From Phytophthora sp. 'mugwort' (Eukaryota; Oomycota; Peronosporomycetes; Peronosporales; Peronosporaceae): DNA of 64,000 nucleotides. Made by a program: the position numbers and the translations under genes. Location: NCBI GenBank assembly GCA_033558025.1, contig JAUCEF010000017.1, forward strand, positions 4,216,001 through 4,280,000, read 5' to 3'. Below are positions 1-12,728 of this stretch, one piece after another. Numbering within the stretch: the first letter of the stretch is position 1; each line of letters opens with the position of its first letter. The notes under the pieces are model-generated. The model was not told the DNA's origin, did no database searches, and saw only the letters and a program-made list of their open reading frames with translations.

Positions 1-3000
1 AATCGAGCCAGTGGTAGATGTTCCGCTAGAACTCATCTACACAAACGCGTCGAGGCTTCCCTCGCGTCGTTGGATGGAGCGGAACTCATCCTCGTACGTG
101 CTGGCGTGGCAGCGTACGAGGTGCTCCACTAGGTTTGTATACCCAGTGTCACGGGATTGCTTTCGGCGCTGGAAGCAAAGACGGCAGTAGTAGTAGTCTC
201 CCTCCTCAAGAACGAAGAGCGCGGAAGCGAAAGATTCTTGGGGGAATGGAAGACATTGGAGGCGGGGGTAATTTGAGGTTGGTGGGATGTAGAGTGCGGT
301 TGAACAACGATTGCAAAATAACCAGAATGAAGGCCCCGGATAGTTTTCGTCATTGGTTGGCTAGCATTGCTTGGTTGGTGCTATTTTTTTCAATAGATTT
401 TCGCGGTGGGTTGCTCATTCGTATTGCGCTAAACTGAGGGTAGGAGGTGAATTAGTTATTGCAGTAAGTTGCGGGAAATTATTATAACTGATATTGATTT
501 TTGCGGAGCCCTGGTAACCTAGGGGTCAGCATAGATATTCGCAGGAAAGCTAACGCCCCTATGCGGAAACAGCCTGGGTTTTATGTCGGGAAAACCTGGT
601 AGGGTGGTGAGGACTTCTTGTATTTTGTTCATCATCGATACACGTCCAATGTTGTACCTTACTTATAGACCAAACAGTGTCTAACCAACAAATTAGGAGC
701 TTTTGCCAAGCGCGATGCGGAGGTCCTTCCGCTGAGTATCGTCTTTTCCAGATTTTAGAGGCATTTATGGAGATCCGTGGGAACGAGTGTACGGTGACGA
801 GGGCAAAAGACGATGGCGTGTGCGGTGGGTTATGAAAAACGCTGCTCAGTATGCGCTGCGCGCACGCTCGGGCAACATTTTTTTTCTGGATTGGGCTCAC
901 CATGCGAACATCTTAGGTTTTTATCTGGGAGGCTTATGGTCAAAGCCGCCAATGCTAAAGGTGTGAAATGTTGCTTTCCGACCAAAATATGGAAAATATG
1001 CGAAAGTGCTGTTAGGTTTCCAAAGAAGTCGTGCAGATTGAGAAAGCTGATACGCTCATAATTGACAAAGAGTTCACAGAATGGAACGTCTCAGAGGAAG
1101 TGTTTCCCGATATCAAGTTAAGGTGTTTTATACGATAGTTTTAGTGATAGGTAGCATTGCAGTGTAGCAAGGTTCTCCTTTGCTAATTTCACGCGCTTCT
1201 TGTTATTGAGCAAATCTCTCCCAGGCGCGGATGAATATTTCGTAGAAATACCGTAACGTGCTCGAGGGAGCCTCAGAAGAAGTGTGGACGAATTTAACTG
1301 CGTTCGTGACGTATATCAAAGAGAATTGGATACTCGTATAAGTCGATGTGATGTCGTACTCGCGACGTGCCTTCTTCCGTGCTGAAAAAAAAACACTAAC
1401 CGACTTGAAGCGACCTGGTAGCAGATGAAGCGTCTGATGAATCTGCCGAGCACGTTAGATCAGTCTCTGTACGGTATTTCGCTCTACAAGAATGCTTCGA
1501 TTCGCGAACTGCTGGGGTGATTCGGAAATCGCACCCCTCGCATTACCGTTCGCGCCGTCCAGCACCGCTCCGTACCATTGTTAGCGTGGTAGGAAATTAC
1601 ATTTTTGATATCGTACATGACGAGTATCTTCGTTACGATCACTTCGGTGATGCCAGCCGATTCGATGTGGTTCAGCAAACGGATGGGCTGGTGATGGTGA
1701 AGGAGGGAGCGGATTCATTTCGAGTGGCATTCAAGGGCCCAGATCAACAACGAGAGGCTTCTCGCCAGTGTAAGGTTTTTGTCACGCGCGGTTGCCGTGT
1801 GTGCACGTAATGTTGGTCATCCTCGATGGCTTAGGGAGAGACCAGCTATCGGTGGAAAGTATCCCCCCTTGCGCTGGAATTTCAGGAACGTCTTGGGTAT
1901 GGCAGACGTCCTGAAGGCGGCAACCCAACCCAATAAACGGCTGCGCAAATTTTTTTTTACTTTGAGTATTGGTCACTCGGTGTTAAAAGCACTGTGCTAC
2001 TTGCTACCGATTCACACAAGCGGTTTTAAGTCGCAGTCACGTATTATTTTTACTAAGCTGAAGATCGCACCGTAGTCAAGAGCGATACTGAAAAGTACGA
2101 TATTGCGATGGCTCTCTTGGAATCACTTATTCATGACATAGTTGTTTCATCATCGCTGGATTTTTATCAACCACTTGATTTGGCAAGTGTTGCATGTTGT
2201 GAGCTTCGAGAAATACTAACGGTTTTTTTTATCGGCGAAGCTTAAATTGGTATTGACAGTCGCCCGCGAAAACAAAATCACCTTTGTCGAGTGAGCCGTC
2301 TTCCTACTGTGGTGGTATTTCAACGGAAGCTGTCGACTCCATCGAGCGGTGAAGGCGGAGACGATATACTAAAAAAGGCGTTAGCTTCCGGTAGAACATC
2401 ACAATGTACGGTGGGGATTAATATCGTGATGAAGCTTCGACACGTCTTTCAGTTCTCTCGGGTTGTGTGGATTCAGATGTTGTTCCTGATATCACAACAC
2501 AGCTACAACTGGGTTCGGATACTGTTTCTGGTGGTCCTACACTACGTAGAGATAGTGAAAAGAGTCCGCGTAATGTTCCGGACGCTCTTACGCGTTATAT
2601 AGGTGGTGATAAGTTATCGGCTAGCATTTTAGATTCCACAACACGACGTAAAAAAAGCAGGGTCTGGTGGGAAGATACGCTGCGATGATGTCTGCAACGA
2701 ACCCGAGGCGGTTCCGTCGACAGCGTCAGGGGTATACTTGTTGCTTGTGGCGGAAACTCGAAGTTGTCACGATGACCATCTCTCCACCTATCTAGCGTGT
2801 CACCAAGAATAATTTGCTGCGTCAAAACCGAAAAACAAAGCAGACTCGAATCGCTCTTAGTGACGATTTTCCAGCTGGGCGAATAACCCCTTTGTAGCTA
2901 AAGCTGTCGAGTGGATGTCTACAACAACGAATAGCACAAGGATGTCGCTGCACGGAAAGCTTATCCGCGTTAGGCGACTCGCACAAACCATTGCCGCGCG

Positions 3001-6000
3001 ATTCCAACAGCCTTGGCGCGATCCGAACTGCATTCGGTCTCTAAGTGTAGTATTAGCCCCGAGACCATTCACTAAGTGCATCGTGCACTGAGAAGAGCAA
3101 TAAATCGTCGTTGGCCAAGCGAACGCAAGGACGCTTTGGAATGAATTTCACTGGGGCGGCGGGATACCACAAATACGTACATCAAAACGCAATCCACGGT
3201 TCGGTTTTATCGAGCCTGATAAGCGTATAAATGTGGTGATATGTAAATCTCTATCTTACCGCATGAAGGGCTTTTCCAACGGAGCTAGAGCGTATCGGGT
3301 ACGTCATGAGGCTTACGACCGGCTCCAAAGTGACTGGGAAGCATTAGATCCTGAAGCACAGGATAACGTTGCTGTCCTGGACAGACCAACGTCGGCTGAA
3401 GCCGCATGGATGCATAAATGACCTTAATTTATTCATCGCTGGTATCAACTTCAGCAATACGTCGAGTGGGTCGAAGAATGGCAACAGTCCATACCGCTGA
3501 AATTCTTGCTGTTGTTTTAAATCAGCGTTGGCGTATCGACACTGACATGTCGCTCCTTCTCGAGAAATTATATGATGAACGTGGTACTGCGTACTATTTG
3601 GCATCGCTGGGGCACTGAACTATAACCTGGAAGATTCCAAGTGACCGAGCTTGGATATATATTTTCGCTGCTTGCAATGTGTCGCAGCTCCACTGGACAC
3701 TTGAAACGTTTGGCGGTAATCCGGGTTACCATCGTGCCCCGCCGGCTGGGAAACTACTAGTAGTTTTGTCGGTATGTATATTGATGAAAGGTAATATGAA
3801 GTCAAATCCTAGCTCGAAGAAGGCTTCCAAATTGAAATTTGCAAGATGATGGGTTGGTTGGATTTCAACGTGATCTTCTTCTTCTTGGGACGGCCTGGCT
3901 TGCCCTTTTCCAGCCTTGGATTTGATTCCGCTGGCACTGTTTTGCTGGTTGTGGTGTCGAGAATTGGGTATTTGTGATGGAATCAGGTACGGCTGGGTGG
4001 TAAGCCAGGAACTGTTGTGGGATCGAAATATATTTTGCTGATAACGATTCCATCTTTTCTCTGATAGTTCTTTGGTTGGATGGAGCGGTAGAGGGACGCA
4101 GCGAATCGAAGCTTCCCAAATAGTGCGAACTCCAGGTCCAAATAGCTCCGCGATAAATGCTTTTCAAATGAATTCGACGTTGCTAGGCTCAATCATTGCA
4201 AAGCTGATAGCCTCGTCATCCGATGTTTTCATTGTTTTCCGTGCTGTACAAATACCTTAATCTATTTCAAAGAAATAGTTCGTGTATAGCCCGCTGGAGG
4301 AAATATAAAATACTTGCTGAGTAACGGGCCCAACTGTTCGAAAATGGGGTGGTCTGCTTTGTTATGATCGAGAAATATTCCATTAACGCTTTTTGCCTTG
4401 TAGACTTCGTCCACAAGCACCGAGGGTGTATAGATGTTCATCTTGCGCGTAGCACGTCTACCATGCAATGACACGGTCGTCAATGTTGTTTGAGTGTCCA
4501 GGTAACAAGAAACAAAGAACCACTTTCTTGTACTGAAACACCACAGACAACATGGCGAAAAACATCATGACCACCTTGGACTTGTTTTGCCTTACGCAAT
4601 TGTCGAGTAGACTAAAACTTATCTGAGCAGGTGGTACGCAGTTGCGAGCGCCGTTCTGCACGTCGATACGTGATAGAGTAATCGTAGACTGCAAAAGTGC
4701 ATCGGCACCCGTGCCCTGCGCGTGATTTCAACATTTTCTAGCTTGATGTTGCTGCCATCTCGTCAAACTTGACGATTGGATAGCAAAGTAGAGTTAGTAA
4801 CGTGTGAGTTTCACGAAAGTGAGCATGGTGAGTGGACTTGGGCTAAGTGTATTGTCTTTTCACGTTGTTAGGTGATATAACAGTATCAGCACGTGCAATC
4901 GTGACGCCAAAATTGTCAATCGCCATCCTAGTTGATGCTTTGCGGTGCGAGCGGTTCGTCAGTGCACCACTCTTCATTTTATAGGGTTCATCTCCTCCGC
5001 GGCTGGAACGGTTCTTTGTAGAAGCGCAAAGCAAATGCCAAAACATACGTAGACGGATGGTTTTCCTTGACAGAAGTCCCTGGTACGCAGCCACTTCCGC
5101 CCATTTCCCTTTCACAAAACCCAATGCGAGCGCTGTGATAAAAATACCACAACTATCACTATATCCTTGTCGTTGCACGCATAACATCTTCGAATTTTCA
5201 TCCATGGGTCTACCCGGTATTGGACCACACACTTGGTTTTGGGTTTATTATCGTTATCATGCAAGTGGGATCCGTATCAGCCAACTACGGCTGGAAATAC
5301 GATCGTATTAAGACTCTCTTCCGTCAAACTAGTGAAAATTTCACTCTCCATATGATCGTAGATAATGACGCACCATGTGAAAGTGTCGATCACGACAAGT
5401 GACACTTTTGGCGGTAACCGGGGTTATCGCAAATATAACTGCGGACGAGCGGGATTATTTATTTTAGGTTGAGCTGCATTTTGATCTCACTTCCAACCAC
5501 GAAGCAAAGCTGACAAAGCTGTCCCGCCGTCGTGGTGGGGGTTCACAAACAACGGCCCGCGGCGTAAGCGTAAAAAGGGTCCTACTCGAAATGAAACCGC
5601 ATACCTCCGAGCTGTCGATCGACTTGGGGAGGAGAGAGTGAAGAAGCTGCGAGAAGATGGGAATGGTGGGACACCAAATATGGCGGCACTGGCGGAAGCA
5701 GTCCGAAGGGATCGTGCTGCAGCAGGGATTATCGCAGATTGAAAATCGAGCCATTATTCCTGTAGGTGGCTCTCGTATTGATCGTTTGCGCAAGGTCTAT
5801 GAATCGGGACCTGACTCATGGCATACTCGCAGACCCCAAGCAACACCTCCGCATGCATATAGTGATATAAGGACATCAAAGCTTTCAAAAATCATTGTGC
5901 TACTTGGATTCTAGAAGATGGTTCCCCTGTGCTCATCGTCGTCCGCGGCAATACTTTACAGAGCCAAACTTGACTTGGACCGTAGTTCATGCTTGATACG

Positions 6001-7489
6001 TCGACGCATCAAGCGTGAAATCCAGATGCAAGAACCTTAAGTTACTCAAGGCTTCGTGTGAAAGCCATATATACTGGGACTAAATTATCATAGCAGGATT
6101 GCACGTCAGCAGCAATCAACGTCCTAGTGTCGCTGATCTACACCACTACTGTAGTGTTGATATAATCAGTACCCAAGCCCTCCCCCAAATGGCTCAAACA
6201 GGTGGTGATCCCGTGGATTGCTGAAAAAGGAGAGAACAAGCCGGCACGCGCCAAAACCCACTTTCGCCAGCAGGGTCTCGATGGCCACGGTGCCGCCATC
6301 CGAAAGTGGTGCCACTATCTCGACGAGATCATGGTACTGAAACCCACCGGAATCATATCTCTGGCGGTAGCGGTAACCCCATCCCGCTCGAGATGGAGGC
6401 AGTTCTTACGACGAGATCATCAATAAACGAAACCGCAAGGGAAACGTTACACGCGCACATGGCTCAGTCGTAAAAAAAAAAGCGACCAAAAAAAATGTGG
6501 TACACCAAGGTCGGTGACATGTGTTTGTCTTCAATCAAGGTGGTGATGTGGATGGGTATGGGGAGCGCGGAGCAAAACGGACACGGTCGCCGTGACCAAC
6601 TCGATTGCTGCTGCGTTGTTTCCCGACAATCTGTACGACAGCATAATTGCCTGATACGGCCTGTCGGAAGAAAGTATTTGGCGGCGCAGCAGGCCGAGAA
6701 TGACGAAGAGAATGAAAGAAGGTCTCTAATCTCCGATACATAATTAATTTAACCGAATTCAGCAGGTATATATAGTTCTAAGACAGTACTGTACACCTGG
6801 TCGGTTTTTGAATATGAGCGCGCACTTTTTGAAATTGAGTGTTAACTTTGTGAATAACGCCGTGCGATGGGGTACACTATAGTACTTGGTGAAAAAGTAA
6901 TATTCATAATTTTCTTACCTGTCATTAGAGAATATTAAAATGTGTACAGTCCGCGACAGTGGTATATGAACACCATCGGTCTCTCCAAAACATTTTATCA
7001 GTTGTGTTTTCATTCGCTGAAATTACCCTGGATTATCAAGAATTGCAAGATCTGTCGATTGCACCAACTTTTGATGCTAAATTCTACCTGGTTTTGAAAA
7101 AAACGATGAGAAATATTACTTCACGAGGTGCGACACAATATATGAACATAACTTCGGGTTTGCGGAAAGTTTGATCCACACAACCCTCGGAAGGTAGCCA
7201 ACATATATTATGACATGTGGTAGGTTCACATTCATCATAAACTAAATGTTATAATTTGAGCATTAATATTACTCGTACCGGTATCGCCATGTAAAAATGG
7301 GCTGCCGTTGGAGTTTGACTCTTTATGGCACTGTTAGCGCAGCCTCAGTCAATATTTGCAGCTTTGGCGACGCGTCCGGACTCAGCATTAATGGATTAGA
7401 AAGCGGTATCATAAGCTAGTTGAGGATAAACTGTGTTTTCATTTGAAAACACAAAGGCGTTGTCGAGGTCCGTCCGGATACGCTACTGT
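1..7489. other. Gene-poor degenerate region
   Basis: No convincing intact gene is visible. Reading frames are short, broken by stops and lack recognisable domains, apart from a Ulp1-like relic at 4843-5232. A coding-like but stop-ended stretch at about 5500-5735 on the plus strand reads as a charged helical segment that I cannot assign; another at 6202-6426 is also unassigned. A similar motif of about 20 bases (GGCGGTAA followed by GGGTTA) occurs in the same orientation near 3710 and 5410. The whole block is best read as old, decayed repeat DNA. Confidence 0.5.
4843..5232 (-). pseudogene. Relic of a Ulp1/C48-type cysteine protease
   Basis: The minus-strand frame contains Q-R-Q-G-Y-S-D-S-C-G-I-F followed by a hydrophobic helix, which resembles the catalytic Q...D-x-C-G-x-F block of Ulp1/SENP (C48) proteases. 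Such domains occur both in SUMO proteases and in proteins carried by DNA transposons. Only this C-terminal catalytic piece is recognisable. The upstream sequence, where the catalytic His and Asp should lie, has stop codons in all frames I followed, so this is a fragment. The assignment rests on one short motif, and a chance match cannot be excluded. Confidence 0.3.
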
Positions 7490-7524
7490 CTAGCTGGTTA
7501 CTCGGAACTTGGCGTTGCCGATGG

Positions 7525-7752
7525 TCATCGTGTCGCCCGCGTCCATGATGTCAACACTTTGTTCCCGATGGAGGTGGTACCCGACCTATTCATCGAACTG
7601 TCACTACCGGCGCTGTCGGAGCGTGGGTGCATCGTGCACGGCATTAACACTTGGTCAACGCTCAGTCTCAAGCGACGGGTCGCCGCTGCGTCTGCTGCAT
7701 CGAAGCTGGCAACTGCAAGGAGGATCATTATACTGATGAAGAACTTGGCCAT
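7525..7752 (-). CDS. Candidate small secreted peptide, RRLR near N-terminus
   Basis: This 75-residue frame begins with a textbook signal peptide: Met-Ala-Lys, a hydrophobic core (FFISIMILLAVASF) and a small-residue cleavage zone (DAADAAA). The sequence TRRLR follows at about residues 25-29, a match to the oomycete RxLR pattern but close to the predicted cleavage site and without an obvious dEER. The rest has no recognisable domain. The +1 frame stays open past this stop to a TAG at 7490-7492 and reads as plausible protein (ending near GNAKFRVTS), so the gene may be frameshifted. It could be a small effector-like secreted protein, a pseudogene, or a chance frame; the plus strand also has a 111-codon frame here. 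Confidence 0.3.
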   Translation of the reverse strand: MAKFFISIMILLAVASFDAADAAATRRLRLSVDQVLMPCTMHPRSDSAGSDSSMNRSGTTSIGNKVLTSWTRATR

Positions 7753-8467
7753 AGTGGAGTCGTCTTAGGTTGGTGGCGGATGTGCAGTGCTTAAGTCGTT
7801 TTGAATAATGAACGCAGAAATTGATTTCTCTTTTGGCGGCAACTGAAAGCCGGATCGTTGCTGCTTCGGCAAAGAAATCGCCAATGCTGACAGCAAGCCG
7901 GTCGAACTCTCTTCGAATATCGACAGTGCCGATATCGAAGCGAACCAGCAACGCAGAACCACGAGGCGGCCCAGCATCAAGATGTCATAGTTGCTGGGCA
8001 CCACAACAGCCCCACTCATGACATGAAGATCCTACGTGAATACCTAACTGATCATACTGAAAGCTTATCACAATGTGGAGCTTTTCCAACAACGAATAAT
8101 CGAAGCGTATTTAAAGGTTCTAATTAGAAAACGTGGTTCTATTCTTCTTCAATTGGTTGTCTATTTAAATGACCTTGGGCGATTCGTTATATTGATCGCC
8201 TACAATGATAGTACCGCGAGCTATATCGTTGTCGCCGCACTGTACTTGTAGAAAAGCACTAGAAAAATCATGCACTCCGACCACCTTTTCGTTCTCGTTT
8301 AAGTGAACGTATGTTCTATAAAGCTAATTCACGCATATTTACCTTGGTACATTTAAAATCGATCCTGCATGGTGATTGGCTGGTAGCTTCAACTTGCCAA
8401 CGAGATCTTCATCAGCCGTGAGGTCGCGTCCGCTCAAAATCCCTTTAGCACGCGGCCCTCGGTCACC
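7753..8467. other. Intergenic region before IFT139
   Basis: Short overlapping frames on both strands (7765-8021) show no domain or codon pattern that I recognise. The last 450 bases are AT-richer and probably hold the promoter and 5' leader of the IFT139 gene. I see no RNA gene. Confidence 0.4.
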
Positions 8468-11400
8468 ATGAGTAGCTCTATGGATCCTCACGTGTTGATC
8501 AACTACTATCTTCGCAAGGGCTGGTACGACCATGTGCAGCGGCTATGTGAGCAGATCCTCGAGAAGAAGGGCAGCGACTCGGCCATCTTGTTCTGGCGCG
8601 CCTTTGGCATCGTGTTGGAGCGCAGTTACTCGTCTGCCATTCGCGAGCTCGAGAACCTCAAGAGAACTGGGCGAGACGTGGAGCTGCCGTGTCTTCATGC
8701 GTTGGTCTACGCCCACTCGCAGTGCAAACATGTCGACCACGACGAAGTGGCACAACTGGAGCTGCAACAAGTCATGGCCGAGGAGAACGCATCCAGTGCA
8801 AGTCTGATGCTCTGCACCACGTTCTTCTGGCACTTAGGTGAGCACGCCAAGGCTCGCAAAATCCTCGACCAACTACTGAGTAAAAGTGGCAGAATCAGCT
8901 CGGAAGGGACACTCCGTCAACGAGCACTCATCCTTCGCGGCTGGGTGGATTTAACGGTGGACTCGAAGATCAAACGCGAAGCTGACTTACGGGATGGCGC
9001 CATCCAGTACTTCGACCAAGTGACAGAGTACGTTACCATCCGGTGCTCAGTGATTTTATTGTTTGTTTCTCCAGATTGACGCTGTTTATGCTGTGGTTGA
9101 TCAGCCGTAAAGATGCCGAGCTGGTACTTGGTATGGCCAAATATTACGACTTGAAGAAAGCGTATCCCCGCGCTCTCGAATCCTTTGACGAGCTCACGGT
9201 GCAATTTCCATGGTTCAAGCATTCGGTGAGCGAGAAGGCCTTGGTGTTGCTCAAAATGGGCAAATGGGATCAGTGTATGGACAGCGTGGAGCGAGCGTTG
9301 AGCGAGAACCCTCGAGAGATTGAGGCGTTGCGCATCGTGATCCTGCTACTTTTGTCTCGAGAAGGACGTGCACGCGAGGCTGCTGAGCGTATCCGTGAGT
9401 TGCTTGAAGCTCTTAAACGAGTTGAACCGGCCAACCCCGAGCTCTTCTGTGAGATCTCGCGCTGCACTGCTCGCGTGTCGGATCGAGACTCAGAGGTGCT
9501 GCAGTGCAGCTTGGGGCTCATAGAGCATGCAATGCAGCTGGATCCGGACCGGGGAGCTTTCCGTGCCGAGCGTGGCTACCAGCGAGCTCTGCTTGGTGAC
9601 TTCGCAGAAGCCATGGAGTCATACAAAGAAGCCTTGAAGTTGGACGAGTCGAACGAGATGGCGCTGCATGGAATGATCTACTGCCAGATCAAGCTTGGAC
9701 AACTTGAAGATGCCTCGCAACAAATGGAATTCCTCAGCGTAATCCAAGAATCGATCGGTGCCAGTGCCAGTTTTGCCTTCCTGCAGGCACTGCTCAGTTG
9801 GGAGAAGGATCGTGATCGACCCAAGCAAGTGAAATTTCTGCAACAAGCCATGCACATCCACATGGACAAGCTTAAGGAGGCCATTGAAGGACCTGACGTG
9901 TCCACGCACGACACGATGAGTCTGCTCAATCCAATTTTCCTCGTCGAGGTGGCCACGGAATTCTTACACGGCGATACACCTGAGCAAGGCAGCCCAACGG
10001 ATAACTCCTCAAACGCAGTCACAAAGGGAATGAGCATCCTAGAGAAGCTTGTTAGCAAGTCGCCAGGCTTCTTACGAGCCCAGTTCGTGCTCGCACAGGC
10101 TTACTTCGACTCTCAGCGACTGGATGACGCCTATCAAGTCTCAAACTTGATCCTGAAAATGGACGTCGGCCACTCCAAAGCGCACCTCATGCAGGCTCGA
10201 GTGAGTCTTGAGCGTGAACACTTCCGAGCAGCCTCAGCATGCCTTGACCAGGCCCTCAGCTACGACTTCTCCGTTCGTCAATCGCTCTCGTACTACATCA
10301 TTAAGGCGCGTATCCTCGAAAACGCAGGCGATATACGTGAAGCGCTACAGACACTGCAAACGGCAATGAAGATGACTCAAAGTGCTAGTGGTTCGTCGAA
10401 TTGTGCGAGCAGCAACCGCCGCCTGAAACAATCAGCAGACACCAACGCTAGCAACGTGTCACTCTTTGACAAGGCCTCTGTGCATATCCACATGGCACAG
10501 GTGCTCTCACAGCTCAACGATATTGTCGAGGCCACCAAGACTGTGCGAGAGGCGCTCGACATTTTCCGTGGTACATCTCAAGAAGTGCGCGTACTGGTCG
10601 CCAACAGTGAGCTTGCCATCAAACGTGGAGACTACGACGTAGCCATCGCCATGCTGAGCAGCGTACCCGTCGGCTCGCCAGCTTTTACCAAGGCGCAAAT
10701 GGTTAAAGCTGACATTTACCTGCAGTACCGCAAGGACAAGCACCTGTACGCACGCTGTTACCAGGAGCTGGTGGCTCTGAATCCATGCCACGCCACGCAC
10801 GTGAGCTTGGCCGAAGCATATTTACGGATTCAAATGCTGGATGAAGCGGTGCAGTCCTTTGAACGCGCCAAGGCACTAAGTCCCGGAGATCCGACTATAG
10901 CAGGCCGTATCGGACGCGTCCTGATCTCCAAGCACGACTACTTGAAAGCCGTAGACTACTACGAGACCGCGCTGAAGCTCGCACCGGGTAACCTGGTGCT
11001 GCGCAAAGACCTCGCCGAGCTGTATGCCAAACTTCGTCACTATGATCAGGCACTACGTGTCGTCCAGCAAGCACCATCCAACGATTCCGAAGCTCTGAGC
11101 CACCTTCTGCAGGTAGTTGATCTGCATCTTGTATTACCAACTATTCACCACGGTCTGGGCAGTGACGAGCTGGCTGTACAAGCGCTATTGAAGGCTTACG
11201 CTATCCAAAAGGTCGTCCTGGCCCGCCAGAAGGACGAACAACCTGACGTACTCAACAAACAGCGAGCTGCCATTGCAAACACTTGCTTTCAGATCGCAGC
11301 CATCTACGCGTCGGCTTCAGGCATAAATGAACGCGATAATGTCGTTAAATACTGCACGTTGGCGCTCCGTTCAGACGAAACTCACGAACCTTCGCTGCTG

Positions 11401-12600
11401 TATCTAGCTCGCGTGTATCTGCAACTTAACGACTTGGACCAGTGTCAAGTGCGCTGTTCAACACTGCTTCGACTGAACCCAGCTCATGAAGAAGCCGCTC
11501 TGATGTTAGCCGACTTGTTACTCCAAAAGGAGGACAACGAATCCGCCGTCTACCATTTCCAGCAGCTTCTTGACAGTCGCCCCGACAATTTCGCAGCCCT
11601 CAGTCGTTTCCTCGTCATGCTTCGTCGTGCTGGGAAGCTCCACACGTCTTCTACCGACAAGGAGAAGGGGAGTTTAGCTCAGCGTTATCTGCGTCTGGCA
11701 GAGCGTAGTGCCAGTGTTCGAGTTGCACATGCCCCGGGACTTCACTTCTGTAAGGGACTGTACGCGCGCTTCCGGAATAACGTGGTGGAAGCCATCGATG
11801 AGTTCAATCTTGCACGACGTGATCCAGAGTGGGGGGAGCGAGCTCTCATCAATATGATCGAGATTTATCTCAATCCAGACAATGAAAACGTCTGGGACGC
11901 TAGCACGGATGGCAGTGAAGGCAACACAAAGGAACAGACGGAGAATCTGCGTATTGCCAACACGCTCCTGGACGAGTTGCCTGTCGCTCGGAACGAACGC
12001 GATGCCAAACTGCGCGTGCTCGAGGCCTACGCCGTCCTCGCAGTTCGCACGAAAAGTATGCTGGACAAGGCCATTCAGCTCTTCATGGAGATTCTCGAGA
12101 CAGTCGACCGCGACTACGTGCCCGCATTGCTTGGACTGGCGACGGGATACATGCTGACGAAACAGCAGCCCAAAGCTCGAAACCAGCTCAAACGAATCGC
12201 CAAGATGAACTACGACCAAACGCTCGCGGACGAGTTCGAACGCAGCTACCTCCTCCTGGCAGATATCTACATCAATCGAGGCAAATTTGACCTAGCACAA
12301 GAGCTTTGTAAACGTGCATTAACGCACAACAAGTCGGCGGGAAAGGCCTGGGAGCTTCTCGGTCTGGTGATGGAAAAAGAACAATCTTACATCGATGCGG
12401 CGGAGTGCTATCAAGAAGCTTGGACCTGCGAAGGCGAGGCTAGTGCTGCGATTGGATTCAAGTTGGCGTTCAACTATCTCAAGGCCAAGAAGCTCGTACT
12501 CGCTGTCGACGTTGGCCACAAGGTACTGGACCAATACCCAGACTACCCGAAAATCCGCAAGGAAATTCTCGAGAAGGCGTACGCTGGGTTCCGACCTTAA
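8468..12600 (+). CDS. IFT139: Intraflagellar transport protein 139 (TTC21B/THM1 homologue), IFT-A subunit
   Basis: The predicted 1361-residue protein is almost entirely tetratricopeptide repeats. It opens with the L-I-N-Y-Y...H-V-Q-R-L pattern typical of TTC21/IFT139, and its length is close to the usual ~1,300 residues of the family. IFT139 is a peripheral subunit of the IFT-A complex, which drives retrograde transport in cilia and flagella; here it would serve zoospore flagella. Two exons are inferred: 8468-9027 and 9075-12600. The 47-bp intron (GTACGT...CCAG) joins the frames in phase 2; without it the first frame stops at 9077-9079. TPR motifs (A-x-x-x-Y-x-x-A-L-x-L-x-P) recur to the C-terminus. 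The gene ends 129 bp from the end of the convergent WW/zinc-finger gene. Identity is confident; the start is the first ATG of the conserved N-terminus. Confidence 0.9.
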
Positions 12601-12728
12601 AATGAAAGAACACAACGACATCACAAGTCAAAAGGAATGTGCAATGTTGTAGCATTAATCTATATCCATTAAATGAATGACCACATACCGTTTCTCAGAA
12701 ATCGATAGCAATCCTTACCATATTTCCA

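Noticed and set aside
7433..7768. 111-codon plus-strand frame
   Set aside because: No domain or upstream signal; the minus strand has a clear signal-peptide-like start. Kept only as an alternative.
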